Part shown: piece after piece, positions 18,232-27,894 of the stretch
How the letters are laid out: each line of letters starts with the position of its first letter
Position numbering within the stretch: the first letter of the stretch is position 1
Source of the DNA: an uncultured Paracoccaceae bacterium
GTDB taxonomy: Bacteria > Pseudomonadota > Alphaproteobacteria > Rhodobacterales > Rhodobacteraceae
Direction of reading: 5' to 3'
NCBI GenBank assembly: GCA_943787785.1
Contig: CALSNT010000017.1
Span: 186,001 to 250,000, forward strand
DNA: 64,000 nt
Notes under the pieces: model-generated
Database searches by the model: none
What the model was told of the DNA's origin: nothing
The model's input: the letters and a program-made list of their open reading frames with translations, nothing else
Position numbers and translations under genes: made by a program

Positions 18232-19566
18232 TCAAGCGCTCTGCGTGACCGGTCCCTGGCCAAGCGCCAGTTCGCCACCCAGCGAATTGGCCGAACTCTC
18301 GATGATACGCAGTTTTCGGATCTCTCCGACGGCGGCATCCGTTTCGGCAAAAACCGCGTGCAAATACTCGGATTTGCCGACCATCTGTCCCGGCAAACGA
18401 CCTGATTTTTCGAACAAAACCGAAACTTCACGCCCGACCATCGCGTCCTGCGTTGCTTTCTGCTGCGCCCCCAGAAGGGCTTGTAGACGGGCCAAGCGAT
18501 CCGCCTTTTTGACCTCGGGCACTTCCGCCCGATCTGCGGCCGGCGTTCCGGGGCGCGACGAATATTTGAACGAATAGGCCTGCCCGTAGCCAACTGTTTC
18601 GACCAGTGCGAGGGTATCGGCGAAGTCCGCCTCACTCTCGCCCGGAAAGCCGGTGATGAAATCGCCACTTAGCAGGATGTCAGGCCGGGCGGCGCGGATT
18701 CGCTCGATCAGTCGAATATAGTGGTCTGCGGTGTGCCGCCGGTTCATCGCTTTCAAAATCTTGTCGCTGCCCGACTGCACCGGCAAGTGCAGGTAGGGCA
18801 TCAGCTTTTCGACCTCGCCATGCGCCGCAATCAGGTCATCGGACATGTCATTGGGGTGGCTCGTGGTGAAGCGGATACGCTCTAACCCGTCAACCTTAGC
18901 CAGCCTGCGTATAAGTGTCGCCAGAGTCACGCCATCGGCGTCGGCATAGGCATTCACGTTCTGCCCCAGCAAGGTGATCTCTCGCACCCCGCGTTCAACC
19001 AGATCACGCGCCTCAGCCATCACCTTGTCGGCGGGGCGAGAAACCTCTGCCCCCCGCGTATATGGCACAACGCAAAAAGCGCAGAACTTGTCGCACCCTT
19101 CCTGCACTGTCAGAAACGCCGTCGGCCCACGGGCGGCGCGGGGACCACGCATGTGGTCGAATTTGTCCTCAGCCGGGAAGTCGGTGTCGAGCGCCGGGGC
19201 ACCACTGCGCGCTTTCGCCTCCAATTCCGGCAGCCGGTGATAGCTTTGAGGGCCGACAACCAGATCGACCAGCGGCTGGCGGGCCATAATTTCGGCTCCC
19301 TCGGCCTGTGCGACGCAGCCCGCGACACCGATTTTGAGATCGGGGTTCGCGTCTTTCAGCGGACGCAAGCGGCCGAGTTCGGAATACACCTTCTCGGCAG
19401 CCTTTTCGCGGATATGACAGGTGTTCAGCAGGATCATGTCGGCCTCGCCAGCCTGATCCGTCGCCTCGTACCCCTGCCCAGCCAACGTTTCGGCCATGCG
19501 TTCACTATCGTACACATTCATCTGGCAGCCGTAGGTTTTGATGAACAGTTTTTTCGACGTCGTCAT
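18232..19566 (-). CDS. miaB: tRNA-2-methylthio-N6-dimethylallyladenosine synthase MiaB
   Basis: A radical-SAM methylthiotransferase that modifies A37 of tRNAs reading UNN codons, 444 residues. The N-terminal UPF0004 domain begins [20 protein letters not shown]. The radical-SAM cluster is in [20 protein letters not shown] (Cys-x3-Cys-x2-Cys). A C-terminal TRAM domain ([20 protein letters not shown]) binds tRNA. Cysteines for the second Fe-S cluster are in YGCQMN, NTCHIRE and GVAGCVAQ. It is divergent from the gene at 19638. In other alphaproteobacteria miaB and phoH are neighbours, as here. Confidence 0.97.
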   Translation of the reverse strand: MTTSKKLFIKTYGCQMNVYDSERMAETLAGQGYEATDQAGEADMILLNTCHIREKAAEKVYSELGRLRPLKDANPDLKIGVAGCVAQAEGAEIMARQPLVDLVVGPQSYHRLPELEAKARSGAPALDTDFPAEDKFDHMRGPRAARGPTAFLTVQEGCDKFCAFCVVPYTRGAEVSRPADKVMAEARDLVERGVREITLLGQNVNAYADADGVTLATLIRRLAKVDGLERIRFTTSHPNDMSDDLIAAHGEVEKLMPYLHLPVQSGSDKILKAMNRRHTADHYIRLIERIRAARPDILLSGDFITGFPGESEADFADTLALVETVGYGQAYSFKYSSRPGTPAADRAEVPEVKKADRLARLQALLGAQQKATQDAMVGREVSVLFEKSGRLPGQMVGKSEYLHAVFAETDAAVGEIRKLRIIESSANSLGGELALGQGPVTQSA

Positions 19567-19637
19567 TGGCGGGGCTCCGGTGCAGGCGGTCGCGTCCTAC
19601 ACCCGCGCGCGCTGCGCCGCAATGCGCGCAGCTTGCA

Positions 19638-20534
19638 TTGCCGGACCAGCGCGTTAGAGGTTTTGTCATACGCCACGACAGTATACCGGCATTTCTCGGC
19701 ACGCATGCCTCGGCCCTGCAAAAGGGACCGGTTGCGGTGATCCTGGTCGAGGATCTGGTCGAAGTGGACAGCACTATTCGTCACCACCTGGCCTGTGGCT
19801 TTGCAAACATCCTGGTTCTGGCGCCGCCGGCGTTGGAATTGGCCGGCGATCTTGAAGACGGTGTGCATGTAATCGGTCACAACACCGTCGTCGCCGATGC
19901 CGCCGTATCGGGGCTGAACCCGTTGATCGCACGCGCAAAACCGGGGACATGGTTCTTTTACTGCTATAACGCCGAGTACCTTTTCTATCCGTTTCGGGAA
20001 TCCCGAACCGTCGGCGAGATGTTGGCTTTCAATGTCGAGGAACGCCGCGATGCGATGCTGACCTATGTGATCGATCTCTATGCAGCAGACCTTGGTACGG
20101 CGGCCAACGCGGTCTCGCTGGAGGACGCGTATCTGGACAGCGCCGGGTACTATGCTCTGGCGCGCCATGACGCGGGCGGGACCATTCAGGAACGCCAGCT
20201 GGACTTCTACGGTGGGCTGAAATGGCGGTTCGAGGAGCATGCAAATTACAAACGCCGCCGGATCGACCGGATCAGCCTGTTTCGCGCCGGACCCGGTGTG
20301 CGGCTACTGCCCGATCACCGGATGAGCGTGCCCGAGATGAACACCTTCGCCTGCCCCTGGCACAATAATCTGACGGCGGCGGTGGCCTCGTTTCGAACCG
20401 CCAAAGCGCTCAAGGCCAACGCTGGTAGCACCTTTGAAATCGAGAGTTTTCAATGGGCCAAGTCGGTGAAATTCGATTGGCACAGCCAGCAGTTGATGGA
20501 CCTGGGGCTCATGGAACCGGGGCAGTGGTTTTGA
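19638..20534 (+). CDS. Glycosyltransferase-2-like hypothetical protein
   Basis: A soluble protein of about 298 residues. It resembles a Rhodobacterales family related to glycosyl transferase 2-like (PF13704-type) proteins, by memory of the pattern rather than a search. Notable motifs are VEVDSTIRHHLACGFANILV (the position of a nucleotide-sugar fold start), KPGTWFFYCYNAEYLFYPF, and a C-terminal CPWHNNLTAAVASFRTAKAL. The start is uncertain: TTG at 19638, or GTG at 19737 with AAGGGA before it. The upstream region is shared with divergent miaB. The stop is 14 bp from the next acetyltransferase gene, and the two probably form an operon. Confidence 0.55.
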   Translation: MPDQRVRGFVIRHDSIPAFLGTHASALQKGPVAVILVEDLVEVDSTIRHHLACGFANILVLAPPALELAGDLEDGVHVIGHNTVVADAAVSGLNPLIARAKPGTWFFYCYNAEYLFYPFRESRTVGEMLAFNVEERRDAMLTYVIDLYAADLGTAANAVSLEDAYLDSAGYYALARHDAGGTIQERQLDFYGGLKWRFEEHANYKRRRIDRISLFRAGPGVRLLPDHRMSVPEMNTFACPWHNNLTAAVASFRTAKALKANAGSTFEIESFQWAKSVKFDWHSQQLMDLGLMEPGQWF

Positions 20535-20548
20535 GATGGGAGGTCGCA

Positions 20549-21145
20549 ATGAAAAAGAGCAACTACGAAAAGATGATTTCAGGCGAAGTGTTTTCTGGTG
20601 CGCACCCCGACCAATTTGCATTGCGAGCCAGACAAGGCCCGCTAAAAGACGCGGTTGATGCGATTCCGGCGGGTGAGATCGACGCCCGGTCCGAGGCGCT
20701 GGGGCGCTTGTTCGGCAGCACCGACGGGTTTTGCATGGTCAATCCGCCGTTCATGGTCGATTTTGGCTGCCATATTCACATTGGTTTTGGGACCTTCGTC
20801 AATTTCAACTCGACCTGGCTCGACTCTGCGCCGATCACATTCGGGCGGCGCTGTATGGTCGGGCCCAACGTACAGTTCATCGCTGCTGGTCATCCGATCC
20901 GCCCGGAAGATCGCAACCTTCCAGGGCGCGCGGATTCGGACATTCCGATCGACGTGGCCTGCATCGGCGGCCCCATCACCATAGGCGACGAGGTTTGGAT
21001 CGGTGCCGGGGCGATTATTCTGCAAGACGTCGTAATTGGTGACGGAGCGGTAATCGGCGCGGGCTCGGTTGTGAAAAAGTCGATACCCGCGCGGACGGTG
21101 GCGGTGGACAACCCGGCACGGGTTGTGAGGTCGGTCGATGATTGA
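20549..21145 (+). CDS. Sugar O-acetyltransferase, Maa/CatB-like hexapeptide family
   Basis: A 198-residue left-handed beta-helix acetyltransferase. It begins MKKSNYEKMISGEVFSGAHP after GGGAGGTCGCA. It has the Mac-type N-terminus, hexapeptide repeats (VDFGCHIHIGFGTFVNFNST, ITIGDEVWIGAGAIILQDVV, IGDGAVIGAGSVVKKSIPAR) and the catalytic-His region FIAAGHPIRPEDRN. It is the second such enzyme in the window, only distantly like the one at 10556. Being coupled to a glycosyltransferase-like gene, it may act on a surface or cytosolic sugar; this is inference. Confidence 0.85.
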   Translation: MKKSNYEKMISGEVFSGAHPDQFALRARQGPLKDAVDAIPAGEIDARSEALGRLFGSTDGFCMVNPPFMVDFGCHIHIGFGTFVNFNSTWLDSAPITFGRRCMVGPNVQFIAAGHPIRPEDRNLPGRADSDIPIDVACIGGPITIGDEVWIGAGAIILQDVVIGDGAVIGAGSVVKKSIPARTVAVDNPARVVRSVDD

Positions 21146-21166
21146 ATGCCGTCTCTGAGTTTGATC

Positions 21167-21341
21167 GCAAGCCGGGCGAGCGCCTGACCGGGGGCTGGCG
21201 CTGGTACGTTTGTGATTGGCAATTTATGGTGCCGCGTTGGGGCGACTTCAGATTGTCGTGTAACTTCGCCTAAGCGCCTGCCCGCGGGACGGTCAGGCAC
21301 TTGCCCGGCGCCTTCCAGGCTCGATTCCGGGCTGTGGTTGC
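21167..21341 (-). repeat. Composite inverted-repeat element E2 (175-bp core)
   Basis: The same element as E1 but reversed. Part B is at 21167-21235 (GCAAGCCGGGCGAGCGCCTG, ending GGCAATTTATGGTGCCGC). Part A is at 21265-21341 (inverse strand, with CCCGCGGGACGGTCAGGCAC). The B parts of E1 and E2 share both their GC-rich head and the A/T-rich tail AATTTATGGTGC. It fills nearly the whole gap between two converging genes (acetyltransferase and irr). Confidence 0.75.
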
Positions 21342-21360
21342 TCTTAACTGCCTGATTTCT

Positions 21361-21384
21361 TTAAAGGAGCAGGAAGTCCTGCTC
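21361..21384 (-). terminator. Terminator of irr
   Basis: On the minus strand GAGCAGGA-CT-TCCTGCTC is a perfect 8-bp hairpin overlapping the irr stop codon, followed by CTTTAAAG. The U tract is short, so termination strength is uncertain. Confidence 0.55.
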
Positions 21385-21799
21385 AGACCTTCCTAAGCCG
21401 AATAACCACATCCACTTTCGCTATCTCTGCACCCTCGGGGGCATCCGGCAGTGCCGTGATCTTCAAATCATCCGCCGGGGCGTCACTCAGCCGCGCCTCG
21501 TCTTCCCAGAAGAAATGCGGATGGTCATCAGTGCGGGTGTCGAAATAGCTTTTCGCCCCGTCCACCATCACCTCCTGCATCAGCCCGGCGTCACAGAAGG
21601 CGCGCAGGGTGTTGTAGACTGTGGCGAGCGAGACCGCCTCGCCCTCATCTTTTACCGAGCCATACAGACTTTCCGCCGTCACATGCCGGTCCCGACCGTC
21701 GCCGATCAGCATCGCAGCCAGTGACAGGCGCTGGCGCGTCGGGCGCAAGCCTGCACCGGCCAGCCAGGCCTCTCCGCGTTCAAGCCGAATGTTATCCAT
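21383..21799 (-). CDS. irr: Iron response regulator Irr (Fur family)
   Basis: A 138-residue Fur-superfamily regulator. It has the winged-helix domain (LRPTRQRLSLAAMLI, VSLATVYNTLRAFCDAGLMQ). The metal/heme-binding stretch FDTRTDDHPHFFWEDEARLS matches the HxH-type site of Irr rather than classic Fur with its C-terminal CxxC pairs, which are absent. In alphaproteobacteria Irr controls heme and iron genes and is turned over by heme. It is divergent from fabA, a neighbourhood I recall from other Rhodobacterales. The ATG at 21799 is chosen because upstream codons lack any ribosome site. Confidence 0.88.
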   Translation of the reverse strand: MDNIRLERGEAWLAGAGLRPTRQRLSLAAMLIGDGRDRHVTAESLYGSVKDEGEAVSLATVYNTLRAFCDAGLMQEVMVDGAKSYFDTRTDDHPHFFWEDEARLSDAPADDLKITALPDAPEGAEIAKVDVVIRLRKV

Positions 21800-21971
21800 G
21801 CGCGCAATCCTTCGTTCGCTGGTAATATAGCGGGCGAACCCCCTTGGATTCAATGGATTTCCGCGCACTGCGTTGATTTGTCAGCCTTCGCGGCACGCTT
21901 GCCAGTCGGCGGATCGCTCTGCTAGACGCGGGTTCAACACGCCCCGCAATTAAAGAAAGGCGGCACGAGGG

Positions 21972-22487
21972 ATGGCAGATTTTCCAACCAGTTTCGACAA
22001 GGACGCGCTGCTGCAATGCGCCCGCGGTGAGCTGTTCGGCAAGGGCAATGCGCAATTACCCGAACCGCCGATGCTGATGATGGACCGGATCACCGATGTG
22101 TCAGCCGACGGCGGTGAACACGGCAAGGGCCATATCGTCGCCGAGTTGGACCTATTCCCTGAGATCTGGTTCTTCCCATGCCATTTTCCCGGCAACAACG
22201 TGATGCCCGGATGCCTCCAACTGGATGGCCTGTGGCAGCTGACGGGATTCAACCTCGGCTGGCGCGGCTGGCAGGGGCAGGGATTTGCGCTCGGTGCCGG
22301 AGAGGTCAAGCTATCCGGCATGATCCGCCCTGAGAACAAAGTGGTGAAATATACAGTGGATTTTACCCGCGTCATCGACCGCCGCCTGAAGATGGGCGTC
22401 GCGGACGGCAAAGTGGAGTGCGATGGCGAATTGGTGTGTGCCGTCAAAGACATGCGGGTCGGCCTTGCCGCCCCGACAGAAGCCTGA
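21972..22487 (+). CDS. fabA: 3-hydroxydecanoyl-ACP dehydratase FabA
   Basis: A bifunctional dehydratase/isomerase that introduces the double bond in unsaturated fatty acid synthesis, 171 residues. The hotdog active-site motif is FFPCHFPGNNVMPGCLQLDG, with His and the paired Asp; the N-terminal LPEPPMLMMDRITDV is also typical. An AAAGGCGGCACGAGGG ribosome area precedes the ATG. It is the first of fabA-fabB-fabI; fabB starts 12 bp later. Confidence 0.98.
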   Translation: MADFPTSFDKDALLQCARGELFGKGNAQLPEPPMLMMDRITDVSADGGEHGKGHIVAELDLFPEIWFFPCHFPGNNVMPGCLQLDGLWQLTGFNLGWRGWQGQGFALGAGEVKLSGMIRPENKVVKYTVDFTRVIDRRLKMGVADGKVECDGELVCAVKDMRVGLAAPTEA

Positions 22488-22499
22488 GGGGGAACGCTG

Positions 22500-23720
22500 A
22501 TGCGTCGGGTTGTTGTAACGGGAATCGGGATTATTTCGGCCATCGGTAACGATGTTGCCACTGTCGATGCCGCTCTGAGAGTCGGGAAATCGGGCATCAC
22601 CGCTGCCCCGGAATACGCTGAGCACGGCTTCCGCAGCCAGATCCACGGCAAGCCGGATATCGTGCTGGAAGACCATATCGACAAGCGGCAAATGCGTTTC
22701 ATGGGCCCGACAGCGGCCTATGCCTATCTGTCGATGGAACAGGCGATTGCTGACAGCGGCCTGACGGAGGCCGAGATTTCCAACGAACGCACCGGACTGA
22801 TTGCTGGTTCCGGTGGGCCGAGCACCTCGAACCTGTTCATCGCCCATAATATCGTTGTCGAGAAAGGCGCGCCCAAACGGATGGGGCCATTCATGGTGAC
22901 GCGCGGGATGAGCTCGACCGTCTCCGCCTGTCTGGCAACGCCTTTCAAGATCAAGGGCATCAACTATTCGATCACCAGCGCCTGCTCCACATCGCTGCAT
23001 TGCATCGGCAACGGGGTTGAGCAAATTCAGTACGGCAAGCAGGACATTGTCTTCGCGGGTGGTGGTGAGGAGGTCGACTGGACCCTCTCGTGCCTGTTTG
23101 ACGCCATGGGCGCGATGTCCTCGAAGTACAACGACACGCCGGAACTTGCCTCGCGCGCTTTCGATGCAACCCGCGATGGGTTCGTCATCGCCGGCGGCGG
23201 CGGCATGGTGGTGCTGGAGGAGTTGGAGCACGCCAAAGCGCGCGGCGCCAAGATATACGGAGAGGTGACGGGCTATGGCGCGACCTCGGATGGGCACGAC
23301 ATGGTGGCCCCTTCGGGCGAAGGTGGCGAACGCTCGATGAAGCTGGCAATCAGCACGCTTGGCGATCGCAAGGTGGATTATATCAACGCCCACGGCACCT
23401 CGACCCCTGCAGGCGACGTGACCGAGGTTCAGGCCGTGCGGCGCGTGTTTGGCGACGACCATCCGCCGATCAGCAGTACCAAGTCGATGACCGGGCACAG
23501 CCTGGGCGCAACAGGCGTGCAAGAGGCGATTTATTCCATGCTGATGATGCAGGGTGGCTATATCACGCCCTCGATCAACGTGACGGAACTCGACCCCGCG
23601 CTCAGGCCGGAAGAAATCGTGACCGAACCGCGTGAAGCCACCCTCGACACGGTGCTGTCCAACAGCTTCGGCTTCGGCGGCACAAACGCCACGCTCTGCG
23701 TCAGCAAATATCACGGGTAA
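22500..23720 (+). CDS. fabB: 3-oxoacyl-ACP synthase I FabB
   Basis: Elongating ketosynthase that works with FabA to make unsaturated fatty acids, 406 residues. The Cys-His-His triad is visible: [25 protein letters not shown] and [13 protein letters not shown]. The C-terminal Gly-rich [13 protein letters not shown] is present. It begins [18 protein letters not shown]. It lies between fabA (12 bp) and fabI (4 bp) in a tight operon. Confidence 0.98.
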   Translation: MRRVVVTGIGIISAIGNDVATVDAALRVGKSGITAAPEYAEHGFRSQIHGKPDIVLEDHIDKRQMRFMGPTAAYAYLSMEQAIADSGLTEAEISNERTGLIAGSGGPSTSNLFIAHNIVVEKGAPKRMGPFMVTRGMSSTVSACLATPFKIKGINYSITSACSTSLHCIGNGVEQIQYGKQDIVFAGGGEEVDWTLSCLFDAMGAMSSKYNDTPELASRAFDATRDGFVIAGGGGMVVLEELEHAKARGAKIYGEVTGYGATSDGHDMVAPSGEGGERSMKLAISTLGDRKVDYINAHGTSTPAGDVTEVQAVRRVFGDDHPPISSTKSMTGHSLGATGVQEAIYSMLMMQGGYITPSINVTELDPALRPEEIVTEPREATLDTVLSNSFGFGGTNATLCVSKYHG

Positions 23721-23724
23721 GCAC

Positions 23725-24513
23725 ATGGCCAATCTGATGGACGGCAAACGCGGGCTGGTGATGGGGGTGGCCAATGACCATTCCATCGCCTGGGGGATTG
23801 CCCAGGCCTTGGCCGCCGAGGGCGCGAAGCTGGCGTTTTCCTATCAGGGAGAGGCATTTGGCAAACGCGTCGAACCGTTGGCCGCTTCGGTCGGGTCGGA
23901 CTTTCTGGTCGATGTGGATGTAACCGACGATGCTTCCATGGACGCCGCTTTCGGGCAATTGGCGGACCGCTGGGGTTCGATGGACTTCCTGATCCACGCC
24001 ATCGCGTTCTCGGATAAATCCGAGCTGACCGGTCGGTTCATCAACACCAGCCGCGACAACTTCAAGAATTCGCTCAGCATCTCGTGCTATTCGCTGATCG
24101 ACGTCGCCCGCCGGGCACGGCCGTTGATGGCCGACGGGGGCTCGATCATCACGCTTACCTACATGGGCTCGAACCGGGTGACACCGTTTTACAACGTCAT
24201 GGGCGTTGCCAAGGCGGCGCTGGAAAGCTCCGTGCGATATCTGGCCAATGATCTGGGGCCGGAAGGTATCAGGGTTAACGCGATTTCTCCGGGACCGATG
24301 CGAACGTTGGCCGGTGCGGCGATTGGTGGCGCGCGCAAGACCTATAAAGCGACCGAGTTGAACGCGCCCCTTCGCGCCAATGCGACGCTGGAAGCGATCG
24401 GCGGCACCGCTGTTTACCTGTCCAGCGATCAGGGCGCTTGCACGACGGGCGAGATCATCAACGTCGACGGCGGCTATCATGTTCTAGGTATGGCGCAGCC
24501 CGAAAATCTCTGA
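23725..24513 (+). CDS. fabI: Enoyl-ACP reductase FabI
   Basis: NADH-dependent reductase for the last step of each elongation cycle, 262 residues. It begins MANLMDGKRGLVMGVANDHS (the FabI-type nucleotide-binding start). The catalytic Tyr-x6-Lys is YNVMGVAK, and the end is GEIINVDGGYHVLGM. The C-terminal half carries the flexible loop after GPMRTLAG. The start lies 4 bp after the fabB stop. This is the classical target of triclosan-type inhibitors; no second enoyl reductase is in the window. Confidence 0.97.
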   Translation: MANLMDGKRGLVMGVANDHSIAWGIAQALAAEGAKLAFSYQGEAFGKRVEPLAASVGSDFLVDVDVTDDASMDAAFGQLADRWGSMDFLIHAIAFSDKSELTGRFINTSRDNFKNSLSISCYSLIDVARRARPLMADGGSIITLTYMGSNRVTPFYNVMGVAKAALESSVRYLANDLGPEGIRVNAISPGPMRTLAGAAIGGARKTYKATELNAPLRANATLEAIGGTAVYLSSDQGACTTGEIINVDGGYHVLGMAQPENL

Positions 24514-24620
24514 CCGGGAAGCGAATATTTTCAGCGCAGAACCCGGTTAACCTAACCTTCAGCAAAACCGCTCCAATCTGCCTTCACGAATTTTCAATCG
24601 TGTGAGGTTTTGTCGGCACC

Positions 24621-26280
24621 ATGAACCATTTGCAGAGAGAGCTTTACGATCTGGTGCAGACGGATGTGTCGGTATTCGATTTTCTGCATGCCGGCACACT
24701 GGATGGCATCTGGTACTGGGATCTTGAGGATCAGGACAATGGTTGGATCAGCGATCGTTTTTGGGAGGTGTTGGGATTTGATCCCTCGCAGGTCGCGGAA
24801 AGCCCGGTTGATTGGCGAGAGCTGATATTTCCCGAAGATCTCGAGAGCTCCAGCCGGGAGATCGCTGCGCACTGCGAGGATGAGCGCTGCCCGTTTGATC
24901 AGATACTGCGGTATCGCCACCAGCAGGGCCACACGATCACCGTGCAATGCCGGGGCCGCGCCGTACGCGATGAAAGCGGCAAGCCGATCCGCATGTTCGG
25001 TGCCTTTACGGACCTTACGGACATCAAGCGGAGCGAAGCGGCCCTGAAAGTGACCAACACCCAACTGCAAGAGGCGCGAGATGCAGCGCAAGCGGCGTCG
25101 GACGCGAAAACAAACTTTCTGGCGACGATCAGCCACGAAGTTCGAAATCCGCTGAATGGCATACTCGGGATGACCGACGTGTTAGCGCGCTCGTCTCTGA
25201 ACAGCGAGCAATTGCGCATGATCGAAGTGATCCAGAAATCGGGTGAGCATCTGCTGTCGCTGACAAACGACATGCTGGACCTGTCCCGGATCGAGGCTGG
25301 TGCGATGCGGCTGGAATTGGACCCCTTTGACGTCGCTGATGAGTTGGATGCAGTCGTTCGCCTGCACCGGGTCGCGGCGACCCAGCGCGGGATCGACTTA
25401 ACCCTTAAATGTCCGCACGATCTTCCACGGGTGCGCGGCTCGGCCAAAGCGCTACGCCAGATTGTCACCAATCTTGTAACCAACGCATTGAAATTTACCG
25501 ACCGCGGAACGATCCGCGTCACGGCCAGTATCGCTGACGATTTGGCTGAGGGAATTAACGACAACGGCTCGGAGGTGCGCAAAATTTTGCATGTCAGGGT
25601 CGCCGACAATGGATGCGGCATTCCCAACGAACGCAAGCAATCCATCTTTGATCGCTACGAAACGCTCAACAGCCCCGATGGCTTCGCAAGCGGCATCGGG
25701 CTGGGCCTGCCGATTGCGCGCCGACTGACGGACCTTCACGGCGGCAGCCTGACCGTTTCGGATACCGAAGGCGGCGGCGCCACCTTTGAAGCCGCGCTGT
25801 TGGTACATCCCATCGCGTTGGCCGAGACGGGTTCAGACGCCACGGTTCCGGCAGTCGATCTGGGTGTCATGATTCAGCCGCTGCGCCTGCTTGTAGCCGA
25901 GGATAACACCATGAACCGCTTCGTGCTCAGCGCGATGCTCGAAGGTGCGTCGGTCGATCTGACCTTCGTCGAAAATGGCGCCGAGGCTTTGGATGCGGCA
26001 CTACAAGGTGACTTTGACGGCGCATTGTTCGACATCAAGATGCCGATGAAAAAATGGCGATGAAGCTCTACGAGATTTACGCGCTTTTGAGGTTCAGAAC
26101 GGCCGCGCACCTATGTACGTCGTCGCCCTAAGCGCCAATACCATGCCGGATCAGGTGGCCGGGTATCAGGCGGACGGGTTCAATGACCATCTGTCAAAAC
26201 CGCTTAACCTTTCCTCGCTCACTGACTGTTTACGCAAATTGGCAGATACCTTGCCTGAACCAGTGCGCAGATCGGCCTAA
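24621..26280 (+). CDS. PAS-domain hybrid sensor histidine kinase (one frameshift)
   Basis: A soluble hybrid kinase of 552 residues once corrected. A PAS/PAC sensor (GIWYWDLEDQDNGWISDRFW to MFGAFTDLTDIKRSE) is followed by HisKA with the phospho-His in FLATISHEVRNPLNGILGM. HATPase_c follows (LVTNALKFTD, VADNGCGIPNERK, GIGLGLPIARRLTDLHGG), then a receiver domain (LLVAEDNTMNRFVLS, Asp in LFDIKMP). The frame breaks at the six-A run 26049-26054; with five A the receiver continues KNGDEALRDLRAF to ADGFNDHLSKPLNLSSLTDC and stops at 26280. There is no membrane helix, and no response regulator or Hpt gene nearby, so it is an orphan. Confidence 0.9.
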
Positions 26281-26386
26281 GCTCAATCGGAGGAACGTGG
26301 TTCGCGCCAAGATTGGCCGTCGCAACCCCTTCCAAGCTCCGCGCTCCTGTGCGACCGTCCGGCAACCCACAGCCGGAGCCTTTACG

Positions 26387-27073
26387 ATGCCCATCACCAC
26401 CGCCGTTTTCGACGCCTACGGCACCTTGTTCGATGTGGCCGCCGCCGCACGTGCACTTGCAACCGAGCCGGGGCGCGGCGACCTCGCTGCCGTCTGGCAA
26501 AAGCTGGCCGCAGACTGGCGCGCGAAACAGCTGCAATACAGTTGGCTGCGCGCGGTCACCGGCGACTACATCAGCTTCTGGCAAGTCACCCAGGACGGCC
26601 TCGACTGGGCGCTTGAGGCGAACGGGCTCAACGACCTGGACCTGCGTGAACATTTACTGGCGCTTTACTGGGAATTGGCGGCCTATCCCGAGGTTCCGGC
26701 GATGTTGGCCGATCTTAAATCGGCCGGGATTGCTACCGCGATCCTGTCAAACGGATCAAAGGACATGCTGGACGGGGCGGTCAGTTCGGCCAATCTCGGA
26801 GACCTGCTCGACGCCGTTCTCTCGGTTGAGGATGTGGGCCAATTCAAACCGGATGCGCGAGTCTATGATCTTGTCGGATCGCACTTCGCCACCACCCCGG
26901 ATCAAGTTTTGTTCGTGTCCTCCAACGGCTGGGACGCGGCCGCTGCTGCAGCTTATGGTTTCACGACGCTCTGGGCCAATCGCGCGGGTGAACCGGTCGA
27001 CCGCTTGCCGGGCGTGCCACAGCATCAGGCGAACGACTTGTCCGGGCTGGCCGCACTGGCAACGACCCTCTGA
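26387..27073 (+). CDS. Haloacid dehalogenase type II (HAD superfamily)
   Basis: A 228-residue HAD hydrolase of the L-2-haloacid dehalogenase branch. The nucleophile Asp is in TTAVFDAYGTLFD, the Ser/Asn motif in TAILSNGSKDML, the Lys in VGQFKPDARVYD, and the type II signature in VLFVSSNGWDAAAAAAYGF. The family removes halide from L-2-haloacids through an Asp ester; whether haloacids are the true substrate here is unknown. It overlaps the next hydrolase gene by 1 bp (TGATG), so the pair is translationally coupled. Confidence 0.85.
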   Translation: MPITTAVFDAYGTLFDVAAAARALATEPGRGDLAAVWQKLAADWRAKQLQYSWLRAVTGDYISFWQVTQDGLDWALEANGLNDLDLREHLLALYWELAAYPEVPAMLADLKSAGIATAILSNGSKDMLDGAVSSANLGDLLDAVLSVEDVGQFKPDARVYDLVGSHFATTPDQVLFVSSNGWDAAAAAAYGFTTLWANRAGEPVDRLPGVPQHQANDLSGLAALATTL

Positions 27074-27894
27074 TGCCCGAATTCTCAGCGCCTGACGGCA
27101 CGCGGCTGCATTTTACCGATGAGGGCGAAGGCCCGCCAATATTGTGCCTGGCAGGGTTAACCCGAAACGGGAACGACTTTGGGTATGTCACACCGCACCT
27201 GAACCGCAACCGCTTGATAAGAATGGATTATCGCGGGCGCGGAAAATCCGAATGGACAGATCACGCAACCTACTCCATCCCAAACGAGGCCGCCGATGCA
27301 CTGGCGCTGCTGGATCACCTCGGGATCGAGCGGGCAGCGATCTTGGGCACGTCTCGTGGCGGGTTGATTGCGATGGTCATTGCGGCAACTGCCAAGGATC
27401 GCCTTACGGGCGTTGCCTTGAATGACATCGGGCCGGAACTGATGGCCGAAGGATTGGCAGATATCGATGCCTATCTCGGTCGACGGCCAAAGGCGCAGAC
27501 ATTTGAAGAAGCGGCAGCGATGCGCGCCAGCCTGATGCCGGGGTTCGAAGGGGTTCCCCATTCCCGCTGGGCCGAAGAGGTCCGCATCCATTACACCAAT
27601 ACCGCAGACGGTCTGAACATAAACTACGACCCGGCTTTGCGGGACGCGGTCGCAGCGGCGGCAATGCAGCCCGCGCCCGACCTTTGGCCGCTATTCGCAG
27701 CGCTCGACGGGCTGCCACTGGCACTGATCCGTGGGAAAAACTCCAACTTACTAAGCACTGAGACTGCCAAAAAGATGCGCACACTCCGCCCTGACTTGAT
27801 CTATGCCGACGTACCGGGACGCGGCCATGTGCCGTTCCTCGACGAACCAGAAGCATTGGCCGTCTTGCATGAATGGAGGACGCACCTGCCATGA
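27073..27894 (+). CDS. Alpha/beta hydrolase
   Basis: A 273-residue alpha/beta-hydrolase-fold protein. The oxyanion region is LCLAGLTRNGNDF, the nucleophile elbow GTSRGGLIAMV (Ser), and the catalytic His is in DVPGRGHVPFLDEPEA. RMDYRGRGKSEWTDHATYSI is the strand-loop before the cap. The substrate is not identifiable; related proteins include esterases and haloalkane-type hydrolases. It is coupled to the HAD gene upstream and overlaps the threonine dehydratase start by 4 bp, forming a three-gene operon. Confidence 0.85.
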   Translation: MPEFSAPDGTRLHFTDEGEGPPILCLAGLTRNGNDFGYVTPHLNRNRLIRMDYRGRGKSEWTDHATYSIPNEAADALALLDHLGIERAAILGTSRGGLIAMVIAATAKDRLTGVALNDIGPELMAEGLADIDAYLGRRPKAQTFEEAAAMRASLMPGFEGVPHSRWAEEVRIHYTNTADGLNINYDPALRDAVAAAAMQPAPDLWPLFAALDGLPLALIRGKNSNLLSTETAKKMRTLRPDLIYADVPGRGHVPFLDEPEALAVLHEWRTHLP

